A stretch of 64,000 nt of DNA from Sporothrix humicola (GCA_021396245.1 WNYE01000003.1:496001-560000), one strand, 5' to 3'. Positions 1 to 12,445 are shown, counted from the stretch's first letter. Numbers and translations: made by a program. Notes: generated by a model not told the origin, from the letters alone.

Positions 1-1939
1 ATGGCGAGTGTAAGACGAATGCGCGGTGCGCACCAGGGCCAGTCGATGACGAGCGACGACCGGGCTGCGCTGGGTTGGCGTGGATCCGGGTCTGGGATGT
101 CGCGTGTTGGATGGCATTAAGGAGTGAGGCTATTGTAAGAAGAGCAAAAGAAGATGAAAAGGAGCAAGGCAGACGACTGGATGTGGAGGAGACGCAAGCT
201 GGAAAGCCAAACACAGAATTACGGAAAGTACGTCCAGCCATGTACAGTTGCGACTTCCCGTTGAAGCACGAGATACATGTCTGGGCCAAGGCAATCTCGG
301 AAAGTGCCAAGAGCACACCAAAGCGGCAAGAACGGCCGCTCTACAAGGACACAAACAGATGAGTTTAAAATGTACAAAAATAAGAGTAAAAACACTCGTG
401 AAAAGGCCCTCAGAAAACGCCATCAGGCACCTCTTTCCTTGCCACGACTGCACCCCAGGCCTCTTGCTTCTTGTCGGGAAAATGTAAGTTTGCCCGGCCG
501 AAGAAGATGCAGGCCAAGCACGCGGCCAAGAAAGGAAAAACCCCCAGCGGTGAGCAGGGCATGCGGGCAGCAGGGCAAGGGATGATAGACATGGGAAGAG
601 GCTCGGGAGGATTCTAGCTGGGCAATTAACACAAAAGTGGTGGTGGGCAGGCGATAAGGCGTGAGACAGCTGGACACCCAAACGTCACCAGCATCCACCT
701 TTTCGAGATCCTTGTAGAAACCCATGTGCAGACCGCAAGATAGCAGACAACGGAGGGAACGGCAATAGCCAAAAATTCGAGAGAGCGCCTGCCTTTCTTG
801 TTTGTTTGGGGGAGCCTTCTTCTGCTTCCAAGGAAAGAGCGCCCGGTAATCCCCAATATGGTATCTCACGGTATTGTGGAGAGAACACTGGAGCTAGAGA
901 GCCATGGCTATGGAGACTTTGGAGAGTCTAACGGCTGGATCGCTGTTTCCCGGCCTTTGTTCCAAGTACTTGTACCTGGGAAAGAGCGAGCGATCGCGAA
1001 GGCCTCCCACGCCCCAAACTGGACCCAGACCTGCGTAACTGCGTAATACGGCGTCTCGTGTGTTGTGTGTTGTGTGCTGTGTACCCTGTGCTCTTTCTCC
1101 TTCTGCTTTTGTGTTCTTTCTGTGGACAGTTGGCTCGCTTGTGTCGTGTCTGCCAGTCCGCGCTCCTCCAGGATGGCGGGACAGACGGCCCAGACCCAGT
1201 CGCCTTGTTCTCTGCCCTGCCCTGCCCTGGCTGCCCCTCTTTCGCTCTTTCCCAGTGCATTACACAACCGCAAACCTGCGCAACGTTGCTCCACTTCCGA
1301 CATCATCTCCGGCTCGGTATTTCGTGTTTTCATGGTTTTGTGGTTTTGTGTTTTCGTAATGTGAGATGGATAGTGCCTGTGTAGTGAATGACTATTTTTG
1401 ACGTAAACAGAGGACGAGGAAAGGCTTGTTATTCTGACGTCGGACCCGAGATCGCTCGCAACAGGCGTTCGACTTTCCGACGTTTTTGACGCAACCGTGG
1501 TTCCGTCTTGATATTACAGAGCTGCGGACTTGGAGATTGATACGGATATTCCGGATATTTCACAAACGGCAGATCGCACCGCTGAGCTACTTGCGATTCC
1601 TCCCACATGTGGCGCACATGAGCTCTGGGCAGGTGGCTGTAAGCTATCATATCCGAAAGGGTTAAATCTTGATTATTTGATATTCGTGAGTAGAGAGGAA
1701 AGTTGATCGCCGCAACCTATCCAATTTCTATATGCTCCTCCTTTCTTTTTCCTCTGTTGTTTTTATATCTCTCATTTTGGTTTTCTTCCTCTTTTGGTTT
1801 GATTTCTTTTTTTTCCCCAGTACTCCATTTGGTATCCGTTCCAATCCGAATGCACCAAAGCAAAGCCAAGGCCAGAGCAAAACCAGGACTTTATATATAC
1901 AGATTCACCGCTTCAACACCCGGGCCTCCTACTCTCCCA
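1..1939. other. Intergenic, no gene recognised
   Basis: Open frames here are short, overlap on both strands and lack any recognisable domain. There is a TG-rich low-complexity patch around 1056-1110 and a T/C-rich stretch around 1730-1830. The segment just before 1940 is presumably the 3' flank of SCO1. Confidence 0.55.
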
Positions 1940-2921
1940 TCATGGCTTGTAGTCCTTGATGTAGCTGTTGATCACTTTGACGCACTGGTCGGGCGAGTGC
2001 TCGCGGCCCAGCGCCTCGACAAAGTCGCCGTTGGGGTCCATCAGGAAGTAGTAGATGCTGTGGTCGACCAGGTAGTCCTGTCCGGCGGTGACGCTCTTGG
2101 GTGTGCTAAAGTAGACGCGGTAGGTCTTGCACATGGCCTTGATCTGCTCGTAGGTGCCCGTCAGGCCGATAAACGCCGGGTGGAACTCGACCAGGTACTT
2201 GCGCAGGACCTCGGGCGTGTCGCGGGCCGGGTCGCACGTCACAAAGACGGCCTGCAGCTTGCCCGGGTTCTCGGCCTCGATCTTGTCGTACACATAGGAC
2301 ATTTTGTCGAGCTCTTCGGGGCAAATGTCGGGGCAGTGCGAGAAGCCAAAGTACACGAGAGAGTAACGGCCCTTGAGGTCGGCTTCGGTAAAGGGCAGAC
2401 CCGTCTGGTCAACAAGCTCGAAGGGACCGCCAATCTTGGGCCGGCCGACGCCCTTGCCAGCCTCGGCGATACGCTTGCGCTTCATGCGGTCCTTTTCGTG
2501 CTCAAAGTACCACATCAAGCCGGCGCCAGCCATAATAAAGAGGACACCTGCTTTCCACGAGAAGGGCTATGCTGTTAGCCGCGAACAAAATAAAGAATCG
2601 AAAAACAGAATGAAGGCAACGCACTCCCGACCGATGCCGGCTCTTGGCCTCTTCGACGGTCTTGAACTTTGTCCTCCGCTGCATCATGGGCAGGGACTGT
2701 GGCTGCCAGTTCTCGCTTGCTGCTGCACCGGCTCTCCGTGTGGCCGTGGGCACTGGCCGGCGGGAAGTAGATGAGCCATTGGAGGCGATCTGGCGGGCAA
2801 AGGATGTCGAGAACGGGCGCATGCTCGGAGCGGAGGCAGTGGATCCGGCGGGTTGTGAGGAGAGGAAGAAGTTGCGGCAGACGCCCGCAAAAGGCGTCGC
2901 CCTCGGAATTGAGCGGCTCAT
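1940..2921 (-). CDS. SCO1: SCO1-type mitochondrial copper chaperone for cytochrome c oxidase
   Basis: This is an inner-membrane protein that delivers copper to the CuA site of cytochrome c oxidase subunit 2. Two exons fit: 2921-2625 and 2566-1940, with a 58-bp intron (GTGCGT donor, GCTAAC branch, TAG acceptor); the product is 307 residues. The first about 99 residues are rich in Ser, Arg and Ala, as in a mitochondrial presequence. A single membrane segment follows (about 103-119), then a thioredoxin-like Sco domain. The copper ligands are visible: the CPDIC motif with Cys177 and Cys181, and His268 in YLVDHS. The ATG at 2921 opens the presequence and no better start lies upstream. It is divergent from SPP1. 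Identity is secure from the motif and the full-length match; the presequence boundary is inferred. Confidence 0.95.
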
Positions 2922-3812
2922 TGGGATTGTCGGGCTGTGGTGTCGAGAAACGAGCTGTCGAGAGAGGGGAAGAATCGTCGAATTACAAAAGCCAATTGGA
3001 GTCGACTTTGTCAGGGGAAACGTCGTGTATGTACCTGAACTGTTTTAGTTGCTGGATGAAAGTTCGTCGAGGAGCAAGAAACAGTCGGTCGGTCAATCGG
3101 TCGAGCTGGTGACGTTGGTAATCCGTTCTGGGATTTGTGGTCTGACTGAAGGCCACCCGCGAAAAAAAGTTGAAGCTATGATAATCAGAATAGGCGGGAC
3201 AATGCTGGCCATTCACAGTGCCCTGTATTGAGCAAGATACGTCGATTCGACCCACTCTTTAGGCCCCGCCAATTGCTCTTTCCCATTGAGCCTTTCTGAC
3301 AATAGGAAACACGCCTTGCACCTGCCGCGTCGCGTGCACTAAAATTTAAAGTGGTTTTTTTCTCTTTGGGACGAAGTTTCGTGGGGTGCGGCTGCCTCTT
3401 TACCGCATTTTGGCGTAATTGGTTGGGCCCTGCAACCTCGAGCCAGCACATGCAAGGAGGCAAGAAGGCAAAGCTCGAATCGCGCCAGCCTCGTCCTTTA
3501 CCTCGACACTGTGAACTTTTTACGACATTCACTTTTTCGCTTCTCGCATCTTTACCACACGACGACGCATTCGCAAAGCTTGACGCTCTCAACCACACGG
3601 CCCCTGGAACCTAATCATTAACGCGACACAAGCTTGCGACACTGAGAGCGTCCTTCACTTCTCCCGCGTGGCAGCAAAAGCCTAGACGAATTGAGCTTCC
3701 TGGAAACTTGCGACTCGACCTGACTCGACAACCTCTTTTGCGATACCTTTTCTTACCTCTTATCTACGAACCTGGGCCAAACTACCGCACACAACAGCCG
3801 ACACCGCCCACC
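2922..3812. promoter_or_regulatory. Divergent SCO1/SPP1 promoter region
   Basis: The 0.9-kb gap between two divergent starts must hold both promoters and leaders. The part next to SPP1 (about 3480-3810) is C/T-rich on the SPP1 strand, typical of leaders here. No protein gene is supported. Confidence 0.6.
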
Positions 3813-5939
3813 ATGCCGGCGTCTAGCGGTGCGCCGTCGCACGCCAGCCGGTCACCGTCGCCGCTGTCGACCGCCTACTCGCAAGACTCTGCGCCGGCCG
3901 AGTTTACGGGCAGCTACTTTGCGCCGATTGCCGCGCCGATTGTGCGCATGAGCTCGATCGACAGCGATGTGCAGATGACGGATGCGACGGACGGGACGGG
4001 CGGGACAGGACACAAGGCGGAGAGCGGACGGGACTCGTCACCGTTGTCAACAGCCTCGACGGGCACTTCGGCGACAAACAGAAACAGCAGTAGTAGGAAA
4101 CGAAGCTACACAGGCGGCGCATCGTCATCGTCAAAACGTGGAGGCGCCAAGGGCGCGACATCACGAGGCGGCGGGTCGTCTAATGGACGGAGCGGTGGAA
4201 GTGGTAGCACAGCGAAAGCAAAGAAAAAGGGCGTCGCAATACCGACAACATCGAAATCGAAATCCAAGTCCAAGAACGGCGATCCCAGAAGAGAAAACAC
4301 GGCGACGTCCTCACCAAGCCCACGGCGCATTAAGCGGGAGTCCTACACTAGTGACGAGGACGACGCCGTTAAGCCCCCCGGCCGACATCGTATCCATATC
4401 AAGGCGGGCGACGAGGACGAGGACGAAGATGGATACGAGGAAAATGGAGGCCCCGGCGACGGTGGGCTCAGCGGTCTCGACGGTAACACCTCGGACAACG
4501 GGCCCTACTGCATCTGCCGCGGCCCCGACGACCACCGCTGGATGATCCAGTGCGACGACTGCGAGGACTGGTTCCACGGCGACTGTGTCAAGATCAACAA
4601 GGACGAGGGCGAGAGCATGATGCTGAGCTACATCTGCCCCAACTGCACCATCCCCGGCCGCTATGTCACCAGATACCGGAAGCTGTGCTCGTTGCCGGGC
4701 TGCCGTAAAGCGGCGCGCCTCTATGGCGACGATGGTTCATCGGCTCTGGAGGCAGGAGAGGCAAGCCACTTTTGTTCCGACAGCCACCGTGACCAATGGT
4801 GGGACTCGTTGCTGGGGCGCGTTGTCCACGGAGAGCGGGCCGATCGGAAATCGTCGTTGGCAGCGGCTGAAGCAAAAATGGCTGTAGACCTGTTCACGCC
4901 CGCGCAGCTAGTCGCCGTGCTGGCCCACACGGACGAGCCGGGCGTTGCACAGATGCTCTTGCATGGCCTGGTGTCAGACAGCAACAAGAAGACGGCGGCC
5001 GAAATTGACGCGATCATGACCGTCGAGGAGCGCGCCACCACAGCCAAGTCCGCCGCTGACCGCTACCACCTGGCCGAGCAGATTGTCATGTGCAAAAAGA
5101 TGCTACAGCTGCTCGACATGGCCAAGACCCGCAGCCAAGAGGCCATCAAGGCCGGGATTGTCGAGAGGGACAGCTGCGGGTATGACGAGCGCCTACAGCA
5201 TGTCGCCGTGCAGCCGCATTTTGGCCTCTTTTTGGCGAGCCCGGAAGGCGTGGCTCTTTTCAAAGAAGAGACCCTCCAGGCGCCGCAGTTTGACGAAGAC
5301 GGCAAGCCGATCGACTATACAAAGACCGACGGCGAGGCAGCCGAGGACGACGATGAGGAGGACGAGGACGATGCCCGCCGCAAGAACCCCGAGACGGCTG
5401 GCATGTGCGGCAAGCGCAAGTGCAAGGCACACTCAAGCTGGTTCTCGACGCTGGCCCGTGATGTTCGCATGCAGATGCAGGAACTGACGCGCCAGGCCGC
5501 CGCTCTGCGCGACAACGAGACCCGCATCCGCCTGGCATCTGTCCAGCGCTCCTTTGTCAAGCAGCACTCAGCCTACGAGGTCCGCCATGTTGGCGACTCG
5601 GACAACTCGCTGACTTCGCTTGCGGACAGCGACGACGAGTATGGTTATGAAAGCTATGACAGTGAGAGTGAGGACGAGAAAGACGCCGGCGCTGTGGATG
5701 ACATTGGAAAAATGGACCACATCGAAGACGAGGACGAGGATATGGTGGACCTTGTCGGGTACGGCGATGAAGACGATGACGACATTGGCGGCCATGGCCT
5801 CGACACTAAGGGCACGGCGTCACCGGCCTACAACGGCGGTTATGGTCGTTCGGGGGGGCCTAATGGCGGCAGCATCCATGACGACGAGCTTCGGCGCAAC
5901 GGACACAGCCCAAATACGGACGGCACAGTTAGCGACTGA
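3813..5939 (+). CDS. SPP1: PHD-finger subunit of the COMPASS (Set1) histone H3K4 methyltransferase complex
   Basis: The product is a nuclear chromatin reader: the PHD finger of Spp1 binds H3K4-methylated tails and tethers COMPASS. A single exon encodes 708 residues. The start at 3813 is the first ATG in frame and has a CCACC context; upstream sequence in this frame has no ATG. Residues 1-230 are low-complexity Ser/Gly/Lys-rich. The PHD finger (about 232-278) shows the C4HC3 ligands, beginning YCICRGPDD and ending CPNC. A second Cys/His cluster (about 292-332, CSLPGC to HFCSDSH) is typical of Spp1/CXXC1 proteins. A long central helical region and two acidic Asp/Glu tracts (about 510-525 and 615-660) follow. 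It is about twice the length of the yeast protein, mostly through disordered regions. Family assignment is firm. Confidence 0.88.
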   Translation: MPASSGAPSHASRSPSPLSTAYSQDSAPAEFTGSYFAPIAAPIVRMSSIDSDVQMTDATDGTGGTGHKAESGRDSSPLSTASTGTSATNRNSSSRKRSYTGGASSSSKRGGAKGATSRGGGSSNGRSGGSGSTAKAKKKGVAIPTTSKSKSKSKNGDPRRENTATSSPSPRRIKRESYTSDEDDAVKPPGRHRIHIKAGDEDEDEDGYEENGGPGDGGLSGLDGNTSDNGPYCICRGPDDHRWMIQCDDCEDWFHGDCVKINKDEGESMMLSYICPNCTIPGRYVTRYRKLCSLPGCRKAARLYGDDGSSALEAGEASHFCSDSHRDQWWDSLLGRVVHGERADRKSSLAAAEAKMAVDLFTPAQLVAVLAHTDEPGVAQMLLHGLVSDSNKKTAAEIDAIMTVEERATTAKSAADRYHLAEQIVMCKKMLQLLDMAKTRSQEAIKAGIVERDSCGYDERLQHVAVQPHFGLFLASPEGVALFKEETLQAPQFDEDGKPIDYTKTDGEAAEDDDEEDEDDARRKNPETAGMCGKRKCKAHSSWFSTLARDVRMQMQELTRQAAALRDNETRIRLASVQRSFVKQHSAYEVRHVGDSDNSLTSLADSDDEYGYESYDSESEDEKDAGAVDDIGKMDHIEDEDEDMVDLVGYGDEDDDDIGGHGLDTKGTASPAYNGGYGRSGGPNGGSIHDDELRRNGHSPNTDGTVSD

Positions 5940-6889
5940 GCGAGCCTGTTACTACGGCTGAAAGCTTGAAACGAGAATCGATAGGCAGGTGTTCTTGGGT
6001 TCGTTTTGTTTTTAAAAAAATTATATAGCGTGGCACAATACAGCGTTTCTTTCTGGGTGAATGCTGTCTTCATGATCACTGGCTTACACTTGTTGAGTGA
6101 TATAGTCTCCATTCGACTAAATATTAACAAAAAAAAAAACACTGTAAAACGTTGGATTGGTCAGGAGAAAGGCCCGTTGGAAACAGGGGTATAAACAGTA
6201 TATATCGTAACAAACAGGTGCTCAATGAGCAGTAATAGATAGTAAATATATAAAGCCATGACCGTTTAGGCATGCTTATGCCACAGGATGGTGTTGGTAG
6301 AAGTGAAAGTGTACAAGCGAAGGGTTTGAATAAATAAACAGTAATGTGTATGCCGTGGCAATCCGACGACGGTTGAGCCGGCTTGTCTGGTGTAAGAGCC
6401 AGCTGAGGATCAGGGTTGTCCAGAAGGGTAAATAAAGCCGAAAGAAAGCACGGGCTCGCTAGAAACAAATCATAAAAGTATCAAGAACGTATCCAAAAGA
6501 GGAAGAAGAAAAAATACAACAAAATAGGGTGGTGAAGAAGTGAAATCGAAAAATAGTCCAAAAATAAGGAAACGAAGAAATAGAAAAACAGAAAAACAGA
6601 AAACCAATCCCAAAGCAACGAGCCGTGAGGCAATACCGTTTTTATGCCAGCCGCGAGGCTCATTGTTGTCTTTACTCGACCCATACATTTCCCCCGTCCT
6701 TTTTTCTCCTTTGTGTTTTTTTGTTGTTGCAGTGGAAGGTTGAAAACTGAAAATAAATATTAAAAAATGCCGAATCTCTTCTTAGTTTGCGTTCGTTGTA
6801 TCATCAAAGGTCGTCGGTATGTAGGGTATGTGCAGGGCGTGTGTGAATGGTGTGTGTGCAGGGTGTATGCGGATGAGTTGATTGGATTC
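5940..6889. other. Convergent 3' regions of SPP1 and CNL1
   Basis: The A/T-rich spacer has several A-runs and AATAAA-like strings (for example around 6120-6140, 6330 and 6745-6765), which fit 3' untranslated regions of both flanking genes. No gene is seen. Confidence 0.55.
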
Positions 6890-7438
6890 TCAGTGGCGGT
6901 GATGCCGGCTAGAATGGCCCTCGCGGTGCCCTTCTCGTCGTCGTGATGATGAAGAATGACCATGGCTATGGCTGCTTCTATGGCGGTGGCTGTGGCTTTC
7001 GCTGCGGTCCAGTTCGGTCTCGGCTGCTTCAAGACGTTGCCGGATATCGGCAACAATCTCTTTTATATGGCTGATGCGGTCCATGTCCAGCTCGAGTTCC
7101 TCGATCTGGCCGATGATCTTCGTGTAGCGCTCGATCTCGGCGTCTGCATCGACAACCATCTGGCCCGTCTCATCATACATCATCTGTGTTGCGACCTGGG
7201 ACTGTTCGCTCAGATAGTCCATCTGCTGGCTGATGTGGTTCATCACGCGATCAAAGTACACTTCGAGGGCGGCAAGCGAGCCGTGGTCGAGCAAAAACAT
7301 GCCCTGGGACGATGCTCGGCTCGCCGCCCGTGATGATGATGAGCCATTTGCAAGGGCAGACTGTCCCTGGCGCAAAAGAGCAAGCTCCTCGCCGCTCAGA
7401 TTTAGCTGAGTTGGATCGATAACCTGTGACGATGGCAT
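6890..7438 (-). CDS. CNL1: BLOC-1 complex subunit CNL1-like
   Basis: This is a probable subunit of the fungal BLOC-1 complex, which acts on endosomes in Rab GTPase control and sorting. A single exon encodes 182 residues. The start is the ATG at 7438; a GTG two codons earlier is not needed. After a Ser-rich head, a helical core (about 48-140) contains the family-type sequence DAEIERYTKIIGQIEELELD followed by DRISHIKEI, predicted to form a coiled coil. The tail (about 145-182) is a His/Ser/Arg-rich repeat (HSHRHRSSHSHGHSSSS) that may bind metal, though that is speculation. The assignment rests on recall of the conserved core in Aspergillus and Neurospora relatives. Confidence 0.75.
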   Translation of the reverse strand: MPSSQVIDPTQLNLSGEELALLRQGQSALANGSSSSRAASRASSQGMFLLDHGSLAALEVYFDRVMNHISQQMDYLSEQSQVATQMMYDETGQMVVDADAEIERYTKIIGQIEELELDMDRISHIKEIVADIRQRLEAAETELDRSESHSHRHRSSHSHGHSSSSRRREGHREGHSSRHHRH

Positions 7439-10400
7439 GGTCACCCGGATTTTCTGACACTTTACGCACTGGCGTAGAAGTATGAAATGTGAAATGGGAG
7501 GTGCGACGAGGAAAGACGAAGTTCATATAAAGACGAGGCCGCCCAAGGAAATCCAAAATTGGTCAAGCAGAGCTGAACTTCAACTTTGTGTAGAGAGTGG
7601 GTCGCCCTAAGACCGGGAGCAACCGAAGACAAAGCAAGCTCCCTAGGATGAGCTATGAACAGAGAGTCGCAAATGTGTGAAATGTTGAGGTCCAAGGATC
7701 GCGCGTGCGGGAGACTGGGGAAAGCTTCTGGTACGACCGAAGTTGTGCTGCCACAGGCGCAGAGGTATGGACCGATTATTCTCCAATGGCCGCTGATTTG
7801 GGTTGTAGGTTGAGAAAAAAGGAGGAAGATATCGCGAGTCAAATGCGGAAGCGTCCGTTCCCGGGTTTGCTCAGTTCAACGATCAAGGCGCAGCCTCAAT
7901 TTGATGATGGGAGCTGTCTTTCGCGATTTCGACGAGGAAACGGCTGTGAAGGCGGTCGCGAGGTCTTTGACGTCGGCCGGGGCGATCGCCGGCGGCGACG
8001 GGATCTTTGATTGTGTGAGGCTATGTCGAGTGGTTTTCTCGTTCTGGATTCGATGTATTGGGAAGGTTCGGGGTTCGGGGTGACGTCGAGGATTGGGGGT
8101 GCGGCTTGATTAAGCTGTATGAGAGGCGCGCACGGCGTCATTGTTTCGAAATGGCGACGGCCGGCATTGCATATCAGGTCTGGTCTTGCAAGCGAGGGTG
8201 TACGAGCGCCTCGGCGCCGGTCAGTTTGCCGGGTTCTGTGTCGAGAGAGAGAAGAGATGGAAGTTGGTGACAGGCGATTGGTACGAGGAAGACCGAGAAC
8301 GGCAAAGGAAGAAAATGTCGCGGGGGAGGGGGCGCTCAAAAAGGAAGACGAAAGCAGGGGAGATGAAAGCACGACTGGGGGGTGGTTGTTGTTAGCCCAC
8401 AAACGAGAAAACCGGTCGTCGGAAGTTTCAAACTTTTTCGTGGGCAGAAATAAGCGGATAGGGTCCGCGCTGTCGGTGCAGCAGGGGAGAAGCAAAGAAG
8501 GGTAGGGGGTGAGAGAGGATGAAGCAACAGCGAAACACGATGCAGGAAAAGTGAGCGACAAGAAAGAAAAGAGGAGAGAAGGCAACACGAGAGGACACTG
8601 TAAAGGCCGATGAGAAAGAGCGTGAGTTGACACCAAAGGAGTAAGAGAAGGAAGTGAAGTGAAAAGGGGGACGACCACCAAAAACAGAAGAAAAGAAAGA
8701 AAAGGAGATTAAAAAAGGAAAGAGGCGGCGATCGAGATGCCCGTGCCGAAGTGTTGCAGAAGTAGGGTCGTCGGATTCGGGCGGCGGAGAGCGGCAGGTT
8801 GTGGGTGTTAAGTATGATCCTCGTGCTCGTTTTCCAATTACTATTTCGTACTTGCACAGGAGGAGCACTCTGTAGCGATAAGTGGCCGCTGGGTCCCTTC
8901 AATTCGTGGGGGCCTGGGATGGCCTGGCCAAGCGGTGTGCTGAAATGGGCAAAGATGCTGCAGGTATAAACCGCCGTCAGAACGAGGTGCAGTAGTTGGG
9001 AGCGCCGTTCGAAGAGAGGAGGTATGTTGCAGTTTCCAATGCCGGATAGTCGCAATGCTGCAATTACTGAAGAAGAGACCGTTGCCAGTCCCCTGGGTTG
9101 TTGAAGGATGTGCGAGGCACGTCGTAAGTGCGGTATCGTATGCAAGATGCAGGGCTAATCCACTTGCATCGCACGGTTGTATGTCCGTCTCACTTGAAGC
9201 CAAAAGACTTTCCCTTGTTGTTTTCTTGCCTTCTCGGGTTTCTTTTTGTGACTTATGAATGGGAGAGCTGGCCGGCTTCTCCCCGCGGTTGTTTAAGTCT
9301 CACGGTCTCAGGCCGTTCGCCGGTCCAGGTTTTCCGCACAAAGTAAACAAATTGATCCAGCCTGTGTGGCCGTTTCCACAGACGACAAGTGACGAGATGT
9401 CGGTATCTAACTCGTATGAGCTGTGAATCTTGTTTCTTCGACTGTCTCGGTCTTCTTTCTTTTTCTGCCGGTATGCACGCAGCCGTTACCCGTCTCGAAC
9501 AGCGGGCCTTCAAATGCCTGATTGGTGTCAGTTTCGATCGAAGCTGCAAGCTGCAAGGTCCCGGATGAGAGAGTGGGGTTTCTGAGCAAGGCCAGGAGAC
9601 ACCTGCAGGGCAGGGGAAACAAAAGGGATTAAAACGAAGAAAAATGAGTCCCAACAGTCGACAGTGGTGACGGAAATGGGGGGATTCAGAACAGCAAAAC
9701 AGGATGACAAAAGGAAGAGTGGGCAGGAAGATGAGATGTGGACGCCGGGACAAGATGGGAGCTGCAGATGGAGGAGGAGGGTGTGCAGGTCGGCGTCGGT
9801 CGGTTTACCTCTCTGGCGGGATTCTTGTCTAGCTTCTTTTCTTTTTCTTCTGCTTCCTTCTTTTCTGCTCAACCCTGCATGACGCCTTTCCGCTTTTGTT
9901 GCTTGTGCCGTCCGTTGGGTGCACTCCCTTTTGTTACTCACTCTTGGATGAAGCAGTTTTTGAGATGGCTTTTTGCCTTGGCCGTTTTCGTATCTCTTTG
10001 CGATATGAGTGGTTTCCCAAACACGGGGTATCTTACACTCGGTTTCTGCTGTTGGTATCGCAGTACTTGTGCGGGTGGCGTGTATTCGCGCGTGTGTATT
10101 GTCGCGGTACAAAGGTAAATAAAGGCAGCCGTCAGCCGAAGAAGAAGTCGGTTGTGGTGTTGGTGATCATTGAGGCAAAACGGAAGTATAAGCAAGAATT
10201 AATTGAGAAGGGAAGGGAAGAGAGGGTAAAGGGCGTCTAGGCCAGACACAAGCCGTTGATAGCCAGGTTGGGTGGAACGTGCTGCCGATTGACGAATGTG
10301 TGAAGATGACAGAGTGAAGACAGAAATGGGAGTCAAATACAGGATTGGCGGTGAGATGTTTGAGGAGATGGGTAGAAGTCAAAATAGGGGCGAGAGGAGA

Positions 10401-12445
10401 AACATATCACAGTAGAAATAACGAGGAAAGAGCTGAGTAGGAGCATGTCGAGAAGGTGCAGCCCAGTTACAAAGTGTAATTGCCTGCATACGGAAGGTAC
10501 GCCCAGCACACCCACGATGAAGACAATAAAAGTTGGAACCAAGGGGGTGAGGGCCAGTGCGGATTTGGTCGGCCCTGTTTTTCTCAGAATGTTTTGGATG
10601 TAATGTTCTATGCAGCAGATGCAGTCTTGGGTTCTTCTCTTGCATGTTCTCCTTTTCGTCTGCAGGTGTTCATCCAGTCTTTATTTTCCGCTGACCCCGT
10701 CGCTCCTTCCGGGTCCAGAGATAATGTGATTTCGACATCGAGGAAGGCGCCACCTGTTTTTTTTAAACCTAGATTTACCATGCGATTGCCTGTTTTGTCT
10801 CCCCACAGGATCACAAGTGAGTACGATATCTTGCATATATTTCTTGTGTGCCCGTGGAAAGTGCAAGTGACGGTCGTACCTTCGTCCCAACCGCCTTCTT
10901 CCCTGCCGTGCTCCCAGGTGCACCTTCCTCTGACCACGAGTCCTTTTTCTGTCTCTTTTCTTCCTTCTGTTCTTTCCCATTCCGGGTGTTTCCAACCGCG
11001 CGCGCGTGTGCATGGCTTTTTTTTAAGAAAAAAAATTTGTATCCGCTCGACTGCATATGCAGCTACTTGTCCAAAGTGCAGCGCCAAATTCCCAAATTCC
11101 CGTTCCCAAACAGGAGGTGTCACTGCAGATAGCGTACGACGCTGCAGAAAGGGCAAAGCGGGGGGCTCAAGGAGCAAGGGGGCCTGCAGCTGAACGACAT
11201 TTTTCGAGATTTCTCTCTTTTTCTTGTCATTTCTGGTCATTTTTTTGTGATTCTTGGTCCCCAATTTCGTCCTGTGCGGCGCATTGCACTGCGTCATCTG
11301 GGAAACGCCCAGAGAGCACAGGCGCACCCGGCCTGTTCGGGTACGAGGTGCGACGCTGGCTGGAGTTGCTCGAAAGTAAGTACTTTTACGGTGCACAGAT
11401 GATGGTCTGGTGACTGGTGATATGCTCGCATGGGTGCAGGGTGATTTCGGTAGGTGGGAGCAGCAGCCTTCAGAAAAGCATGCCACGAGCTGGGCTGCAT
11501 AAGATGAAGGAGTGGCTTGGAGATATTATGTTATTTCTGCAGGGGATGCGGCAGGTCTGCCGATCATTGGCTTTTTTTTTCTTCTTTTACTTCTTTGTGC
11601 GAGTGTGCTTGACAGGCACCGTGCCGAGTCGATATTAGGATGCCTTTAATTTATTTCTAGCGAGGGAATAAATGGCATCTAGATGCGATGTCTTGTCACC
11701 AGAGAACCATGTGGAAATGACAGCAAGACAAAAAATTGAAAAAGAGAGAAAGAGAAAGAAAAATGCACAAAGAGGCATGTTGATACTTTTGTGTAAGTGG
11801 GCTGTAATAATTAACGATTGTCCGTGACAGACGGACAAAATATCCCCTGAATACCGACACGCTCGACACAAAAGGAGGCGAGAATCCTTGACAGCAGGTA
11901 CGAGCTTCCTATTCGCCATTTCTTTCCGTATTTCACATTTGCCCCTGTTGTTCCTTCATCACATCCTCCTCCTCGCTTCACTTCTGGCAATCCTCAACGG
12001 CTGCTGCAAGTAATCAGGGCTGGGGTCTAACTTCTGGGCCCGACTTGGTCACTGCTTCTGTCTGTTGGCTGTCTTTTTTGGCCGTTGGATGTTGACATGG
12101 CCCCCAAAGTGCACCTTCACCGGCTACCAGCTTTTTGTTGTCAACAGCACGCGCATTTCGGAAAGAACGCCATGTTTTCTGGGGGCGGTGCATCATGGGG
12201 GTTAGAGATAAGGGAAAGGCTTTTCTGTATGTGGAAATATTGAGCCAAAAAGGATGAGTCTGGTTGAAATTTTGTGAATACGGTACAATTTGTTGAATTT
12301 TGAATTTCAAATATGTAATGAAGCTATAAAAAATAATACGCAAGAGATGTGATATGTCCTCCCAAAATAATGCAATTCATCACCCGTGTCGTCACCCGAT
12401 CGTCACCGAGTGATACTACCCAGATTTTTCGTCACACCCGTCCCA
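7439..12445. other. 5-kb stretch without a convincing protein gene
   Basis: Many open frames occur on both strands, but all are low-complexity (Ser/Leu/Phe-rich or Arg/Glu-rich), lack recognisable domains and lack the G/C third-position bias of neighbouring genes. The longest are 10608-11486 (-), 7896-8681 (-) and 10480-11193 (+). The segment includes the CNL1 leader and KMO 3' flank. It could contain a non-coding RNA or a very long leader, but nothing in the sequence proves one. Confidence 0.5.
8490..8745. repeat. Purine-rich low-complexity tract
   Basis: The + strand is strongly purine-biased over about 250 bases, with GA/AAAG-type strings such as AAGAAAGAAAAGGAG. Similar tracts mark the leaders of genes read on the opposite strand in this window, so it may be part of a transcribed leader. 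Confidence 0.5.

Noticed and set aside
1571..1600. Minus-strand string TAGCTCAGCGGT resembling a tRNA A box
   Set aside because: No matching anticodon stem, T-arm (GTTCGANNC) or acceptor pairing follows within tRNA distance.
3708..3812. N-terminal extension of SPP1 from a TTG codon at 3708
   Set aside because: There is no ATG before 3813, and the ATG at 3813 has a strong CCACC context; the upstream part is C/T-rich leader.
7896..8681. Minus-strand frame of 261 codons
   Set aside because: Lies on the C/T-rich complement of a purine tract; translation is Ser/Leu/Pro/Phe-rich and starts with a non-ATG codon.
10480..11193. + strand frame of 237 codons
   Set aside because: Ser/Pro/Phe-rich with no domain, no third-position bias and overlapping a longer minus frame (10608-11486) of equally poor quality; composition explains both.
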